A stretch of 64,000 bases of DNA from Allohahella sp002354735 (GTDB lineage: Bacteria; Pseudomonadota; Gammaproteobacteria; Pseudomonadales; Oleiphilaceae). The stretch spans positions 4,030,001 to 4,094,000 of the forward strand of contig NZ_CP172312.1 in assembly GCF_047946665.1 (NCBI RefSeq). The letters run 5' to 3'. The notes below the pieces were generated by a model. That model worked only from the letters and a program-made list of their open reading frames with translations, was not told the DNA's origin and made no database searches. This document shows, one piece after another, positions 60,578 to 64,000 of the stretch (its first letter is position 1; each line of letters opens with the position of its first letter). Position numbers and translations under genes: made by a program.

Positions 60578-61861
60578 ATGACGGACTTCTATCAAACCGG
60601 GCCGATAACAACGATCCATTCCCTGGATCAGGATACGAGCGAACAGGCCGACCGTGTTTCCACCATGTCGGCCGAACTCGTCGAGCATGCCCGCCATCGG
60701 CCAGTATCACTGATATTGCCTTGCCTGTACTCCGAGCTCGAAACCGCCGCCATGCCGCGAATTCTCGACGAGCTGTCACGCGTCGAATTCGTCAGCGAAA
60801 TCATCATCGGTCTGGACAGGGCAACCGAAGCCGAATACAGGCACGCGCTCGAGGTGTTCCGTGTTTTGCCGCAGCGTCTACACGTGCTGTGGAACGACGG
60901 TCCTCGTCTGCGCGAAATTCACCAGGCCCTTGCAGATCGATCACTGGCACCTCTCAAAGAGGGTAAAGGCCGCAATGTCTGGTATTGCCTGGGCGTTCAG
61001 CAGGGTTCCGGTGTAGGCGAGGTCGTGGCCCTACACGACTGCGATATCCTGACCTATCAGAGTTCAATGCTCTCGAAGCTGGTGTATCCACTGGTTCATC
61101 CAGAGTGCGATTTCGTTTTCGCCAAAGGCTACTATGCCCGTTATGCCGACAGCAAGCTGAACGGCCGAGTCTGTCGGCTGTTGCTGAGCCCTCTGTTGAG
61201 ATCACTGCGCCAGCTATTGGGTCCCTCTGCAGTGCTCGATTATCTCGATAGCTTCCGGTATGCGCTATCCGGCGAATTTGCAATGATGGCGTCTGCAGTG
61301 CCCGATACCCGGCTACCATCGGACTGGGGTCTGGAAATCGGCTTGCTATGCGATATCTACCATCGTTACTCCACTAATCAAATCTGCCAAGTAGATATCG
61401 CCGATCGTTATGATCACAAACACCAGCCACTGGGGGACGATGCAGAAGGTGGGCTGGTCAAAATGGTCAAGGATATCGCCAGTACACTTCTTAAGCAGAT
61501 TTCAGCCGAAGGTGCCGTCGTGGACGAAGGTGTACTGAGTGCGCTCCACTCCACCTATCTGCGCTCAGCGAATGAGATGAGTCGCAGGTTCCAGTGTGAC
61601 GCGGTTTGCAACGGCTTGTCTTATGACGTTGCGCGTGAACAGGAGGCGGTGAACCTGTTTGCATCGACGATACTCGAAGCAGGACGCGGTTTCCGGGAGG
61701 ATCCCGGTGGGGAGCCCGACATGCCAACCTGGCGATGTGTCCGCTCTGCAGAGCCGGAGTTGCCTGCCCACCTGCTTGAAGCCGTCCATTTGGATATGGC
61801 GGATTACGGTAACAATAGTGGTACGACAACAAGCAAATTTCGAAAAATCAGAGCGGCCTGA
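60578..61861 (+). CDS. Glycosyltransferase, glucosyl-3-phosphoglycerate-synthase-like
   Basis: A 427-residue family-2-like/GT81 transferase. The nucleotide-sugar site shows SLILPCLYSELETAAMPRIL, KGRNVWYCLGVQQG and VVALHDCDILTYQSSML (DxD-like DCD near residue 153), then GEFAMMASAVPDTRLPSDWG and KHQPLGDDAEGGLVKMVKD. The arrangement agrees with glucosyl-3-phosphoglycerate synthase, which starts synthesis of the compatible solute glucosylglycerate in salt-loving bacteria. The phosphatase partner is not in the window. The start follows GGAGAG. It faces the GGDEF gene, with 14 bases of 3' overlap. Confidence 0.82.
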   Translation: MTDFYQTGPITTIHSLDQDTSEQADRVSTMSAELVEHARHRPVSLILPCLYSELETAAMPRILDELSRVEFVSEIIIGLDRATEAEYRHALEVFRVLPQRLHVLWNDGPRLREIHQALADRSLAPLKEGKGRNVWYCLGVQQGSGVGEVVALHDCDILTYQSSMLSKLVYPLVHPECDFVFAKGYYARYADSKLNGRVCRLLLSPLLRSLRQLLGPSAVLDYLDSFRYALSGEFAMMASAVPDTRLPSDWGLEIGLLCDIYHRYSTNQICQVDIADRYDHKHQPLGDDAEGGLVKMVKDIASTLLKQISAEGAVVDEGVLSALHSTYLRSANEMSRRFQCDAVCNGLSYDVAREQEAVNLFASTILEAGRGFREDPGGEPDMPTWRCVRSAEPELPAHLLEAVHLDMADYGNNSGTTTSKFRKIRAA

Positions 61862-63707
61862 TGGACGCATGGCTAACGACCTGGTTCCGCCCTGAAACCT
61901 TGGCGTGATAAAGGGCCTCATCTGCCTGTCGGAGCAGTTCGTCTACGAGCTGCTCCGCAGTAGGCACGAGGCAGGCCACGCCGGCGCTGATAGTTAGCGC
62001 GACCGATTCTCTCTGGCCAGTCCTCTGATTTTTATATCCCAGTGGTGCTGCGGCGACGTGAGCACGCATCTTTTCTGCAATCATCATCGCCGCGGTCTGG
62101 TCGGTGCCCGGCAGCACCACGATAAACTCTTCCCCCCCGTAGCGCGCGAAGACATCGGATGCCCGCTTCGGAAAGCTACCCATCACGCCGGCCACTTGTC
62201 GTAGGCACAGATCCCCGATTTGATGGCCATGGGTATCGTTGACCATCTTGAAATGGTCGACGTCGATCATGATGAGGGAGATTGGCGAATGTGAGCGGGA
62301 GGCCTGGTTGAAATCCTGCTCAAGGCGCTGATTGAAATAACGTCTGTTATGCAGGCCAGTCAGCTCATCGATATAGGTCTGTTGCTTGAGCTTCTGATTG
62401 GCGTTTTCCAGTAGCAACATTGTGTTTTCAAGCTCGGATGTCCGATCCCTGACCTGGTCTTCAAGTTGCAGGCTATGCCGCTTCTCGGCTTCGCTCCTTG
62501 CGCGTCTCTGCTGGTTCACATATTCACCCAGTGCGAACGAAATCAGCAGGATCTCAAGCAGTGTTCCAATCTGCAGTGCGTGTTCGGTAAAGAAGGTTCG
62601 GGGGATGAGTTCTACCTTGCTCAGCACGATAACCAGCGCGCCAACGAGGGTCACGAACCAGGCCAGGGTAAAGAACTGTGCAGAACGATCACCAGTAAGA
62701 GAGCGTTTGACGCCCATGACCAAAGCGAGGCTGTTCAGTGTTAATGCCAGCCCGAGCAGCGGGAATATCGTTTTCTGATAAGGCAGGAACAGGCTGAGGA
62801 TAGTGAGCAGCCCACTGAGCCCCGCAAGCACTACCATGACTCGGTCTACAAGGGGTTCACGCTCAGGCAGGCGCAGAAACTGCCGAACGAGGAGCGCCAT
62901 CCACATCAGCGTCTGGCTCATGAAAAACGATATGGCGATCTGGTTCCAGACCACCGCCTGTGGCCAGAGATGCTGAAAGGCCAGGCCACTCATGCTGAAT
63001 TGAAAGGCAATGAATGAGCACAGAAACGCGACATAGATGAGGAAATCCGCACGCCGCAGACTCACGAAAAGAAACAGGTTGTACAGCGCCATAACCACCA
63101 TGCTGCCGTAGTAAAAGCCCTGCAGAAGAGAGGTCTGGTGGTCCAGTCTGGCAAATTCGTTGCTGTCTATGAGGCTCAATGGGGCCTGAAGTGAAGACGT
63201 TGAAGCGAGACGGATGAGTATGCCCTGGGTCGATACGGGCTCGAGTTCTATTGGGAAGAGGAATTCCCGATGAGGAAAGAAACGCGTGTCGAAAGGGTGG
63301 GAGTCACCGGTAGAGTAGCTTTGAATAATCCTGCCGTCAGGCGCGATGAGGTAGACGTCAAGCTCATCGAGCAGGGCGTAGCCAATATTGAGCAACATTC
63401 GCCTGGGTGCTGCAGACTCATTCTCGACGGCTAGCCGTAACCAGTATGCCGAAGCTGTGTAACCAAAGTTGGGTACTGAGGTTTGGATCGGCTTCCAGTC
63501 GCCAGGCTGTCCTGACAGCAGGTCACCAATGCTCAGATTACCTGGGGGATCTTCGAGACTAAAAGCAGATTGGCCCAATTCGACCTGCAGCGCACCTGGC
63601 GAGATGCCGACGGCCGGCGGCATATCAAAGGCCTTTGCCGCCAGCGTGCCAGACCCTACGAGCGCCAGGAGACAACCGCAGATCGCGCTGAGCCAGCGGG
63701 CTGTCAC
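61848..63707 (-). CDS. 7TM-DISM sensor with GGDEF diguanylate cyclase domain
   Basis: A 619-residue inner-membrane signalling protein. After a signal peptide (WLSAICGCLLALVGSGTLA) come a periplasmic 7TMR-DISMED2 domain (residues about 40-180), seven hydrophobic helices (about 190-390), a short coiled coil (RARSEAEKRHSLQLEDQVRD) and a GGDEF domain. The active-site motif is RYGGEEF near residue 523, intact, so it should make cyclic-di-GMP; DVDHFKMVNDTHG provides the metal site. The start is GTG right after the upstream stop TGA. An EAL gene precedes it on the same strand, pointing to a c-di-GMP make-and-break pair. Confidence 0.93.
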   Translation of the reverse strand: MTARWLSAICGCLLALVGSGTLAAKAFDMPPAVGISPGALQVELGQSAFSLEDPPGNLSIGDLLSGQPGDWKPIQTSVPNFGYTASAYWLRLAVENESAAPRRMLLNIGYALLDELDVYLIAPDGRIIQSYSTGDSHPFDTRFFPHREFLFPIELEPVSTQGILIRLASTSSLQAPLSLIDSNEFARLDHQTSLLQGFYYGSMVVMALYNLFLFVSLRRADFLIYVAFLCSFIAFQFSMSGLAFQHLWPQAVVWNQIAISFFMSQTLMWMALLVRQFLRLPEREPLVDRVMVVLAGLSGLLTILSLFLPYQKTIFPLLGLALTLNSLALVMGVKRSLTGDRSAQFFTLAWFVTLVGALVIVLSKVELIPRTFFTEHALQIGTLLEILLISFALGEYVNQQRRARSEAEKRHSLQLEDQVRDRTSELENTMLLLENANQKLKQQTYIDELTGLHNRRYFNQRLEQDFNQASRSHSPISLIMIDVDHFKMVNDTHGHQIGDLCLRQVAGVMGSFPKRASDVFARYGGEEFIVVLPGTDQTAAMMIAEKMRAHVAAAPLGYKNQRTGQRESVALTISAGVACLVPTAEQLVDELLRQADEALYHAKVSGRNQVVSHASIRPL

Positions 63708-64000
63708 TCAGTCCCCCAGCGGCCGCAATTTTTCTGAGTCCTGCTGCAGCCAGCCGAAGAGCTGCTCGGCGGGCATCGGCGTTGCAATGAAGAAGCCCTG
63801 CATGCAGTCGCATCCCATGCTGATCAGAAGATCCAGCTGAGCCTGCTGCTCGATGCCCTCGGCGACGACTGTGTACCCAAGACTGTGCGACATGTCGATA
63901 GCGGCCTTGACGATGATCTGGCTGCTCCGCGAGGTACATACCTCTTTGATGAGTGATTTGTCGATCTTGACCTCACTAAGCGGCATTTTCTGCAGATACG
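63708..64000 (-). CDS. EAL-domain cyclic-di-GMP phosphodiesterase, C-terminal part (5' end outside window)
   Basis: About 97 codons of the end of an EAL domain. The motif VKIDKSLIKEV, then AIDMSHSLGYTVVAEGIEQQ and GCDCMQGFFIATPMPAEQL are the late EAL signatures (catalytic Lys, Glu in AEGIE, and the QGFF/P motif). The frame continues beyond base 64000. Its stop directly abuts the GTG start of the GGDEF gene, so the two are coupled. Confidence 0.93.
   Translation of the reverse strand, partial: YLQKMPLSEVKIDKSLIKEVCTSRSSQIIVKAAIDMSHSLGYTVVAEGIEQQAQLDLLISMGCDCMQGFFIATPMPAEQLFGWLQQDSEKLRPLGD

Noticed and set aside
1..64000. Search for CRISPR arrays, rRNA, tRNA, prophage, toxin-antitoxin or defence systems
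   Set aside because: No direct-repeat arrays, phage structural genes, or recognisable defence operons were seen.

Overview
The window reads as core chromosome of a Gram-negative gammaproteobacterium of the Pseudomonadales/Oceanospirillales kind, with one heavy-metal accessory island. The evidence is a set of standard gamma-proteobacterial neighbourhoods: glnE-ilvE; ppa; divergent rpiA/ilvA; ygfA-6S RNA-zapA facing ygfB-pepP-ubiH-ubiI; and rsmE-tatCBA-hisEI-ubiB-ubiJ-ubiE. A wax-ester-synthase/DGAT gene and a polyhydroxyalkanoate-granule protein suggest a lipid-storing marine lineage such as Marinobacter, Alcanivorax or Halopseudomonas. That placement is inference; no rRNA or tRNA gene was seen.

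Region 1 (1-4160): the 3' end of typA with its terminator, a long untranslated stretch, an outer-membrane porin, a decayed IS5-type transposase and a TorF-family porin.

Region 2 (4160-17400), metal island: a czcCBA tripartite efflux operon (outer-membrane factor, His-rich periplasmic adaptor, HME-RND pump) with a CzcI-like His/Cys-rich protein upstream. Divergent from it is a CDF exporter, then an A/T-rich amino-acid permease that looks foreign. Next come a MerR-family remnant keeping only the metal-binding half, a 54-residue Met-rich membrane protein, a membrane protein, lspA, a CadR/PbrR-type MerR regulator and two more CDF-type transporters. Two promoters with the over-long 19-bp spacer typical of MerR control were found, one in front of lspA (through a 22-codon leader ORF) and one in front of the HMA-CDF gene.

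Region 3 (17800-29200), nitrogen, amino acid and envelope genes: a DUF2959 lipoprotein, a 1316-residue CYTH-GlnE fusion, ilvE, an unknown polytopic membrane protein, an LpxL-type acyltransferase, ppa, rpiA and ilvA.

Region 4 (29180-42300): folate salvage (ygfA), 6S RNA, cell division (zapA and a ZapB-like coiled coil), ygfB, pepP, ubiquinone genes (ubiH, ubiI, ubiB, ubiJ, ubiE), rsmE, Tat secretion and two histidine genes, packed in two facing runs with mostly overlapping or nearly touching genes.

Region 5 (42400-50800), storage lipids and small operons: a PHA-granule protein, a FFLEELY-motif protein, an alpha/beta hydrolase, WS/DGAT, an unknown lipoprotein with DUF2288, a DUF2945 protein with a small partner, and SelO.

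Region 6 (50780-64000): an esterase, a lipoprotein, a DUF2868 membrane protein with a DUF3482 GTPase, a helical/HhH protein, an M48 peptidase lipoprotein, a FAN1-like nuclease fused to a DEDDh exonuclease, an NDH-2-like flavoprotein, a glucosyl-3-phosphoglycerate-synthase-like glycosyltransferase, a 7TM-GGDEF protein and a truncated EAL gene at the edge.

The most unusual items are the CYTH-GlnE fusion, the FAN1-exonuclease fusion, the DNA-binding-less MerR remnant beside the permease, and the leader ORF coupled to lspA.
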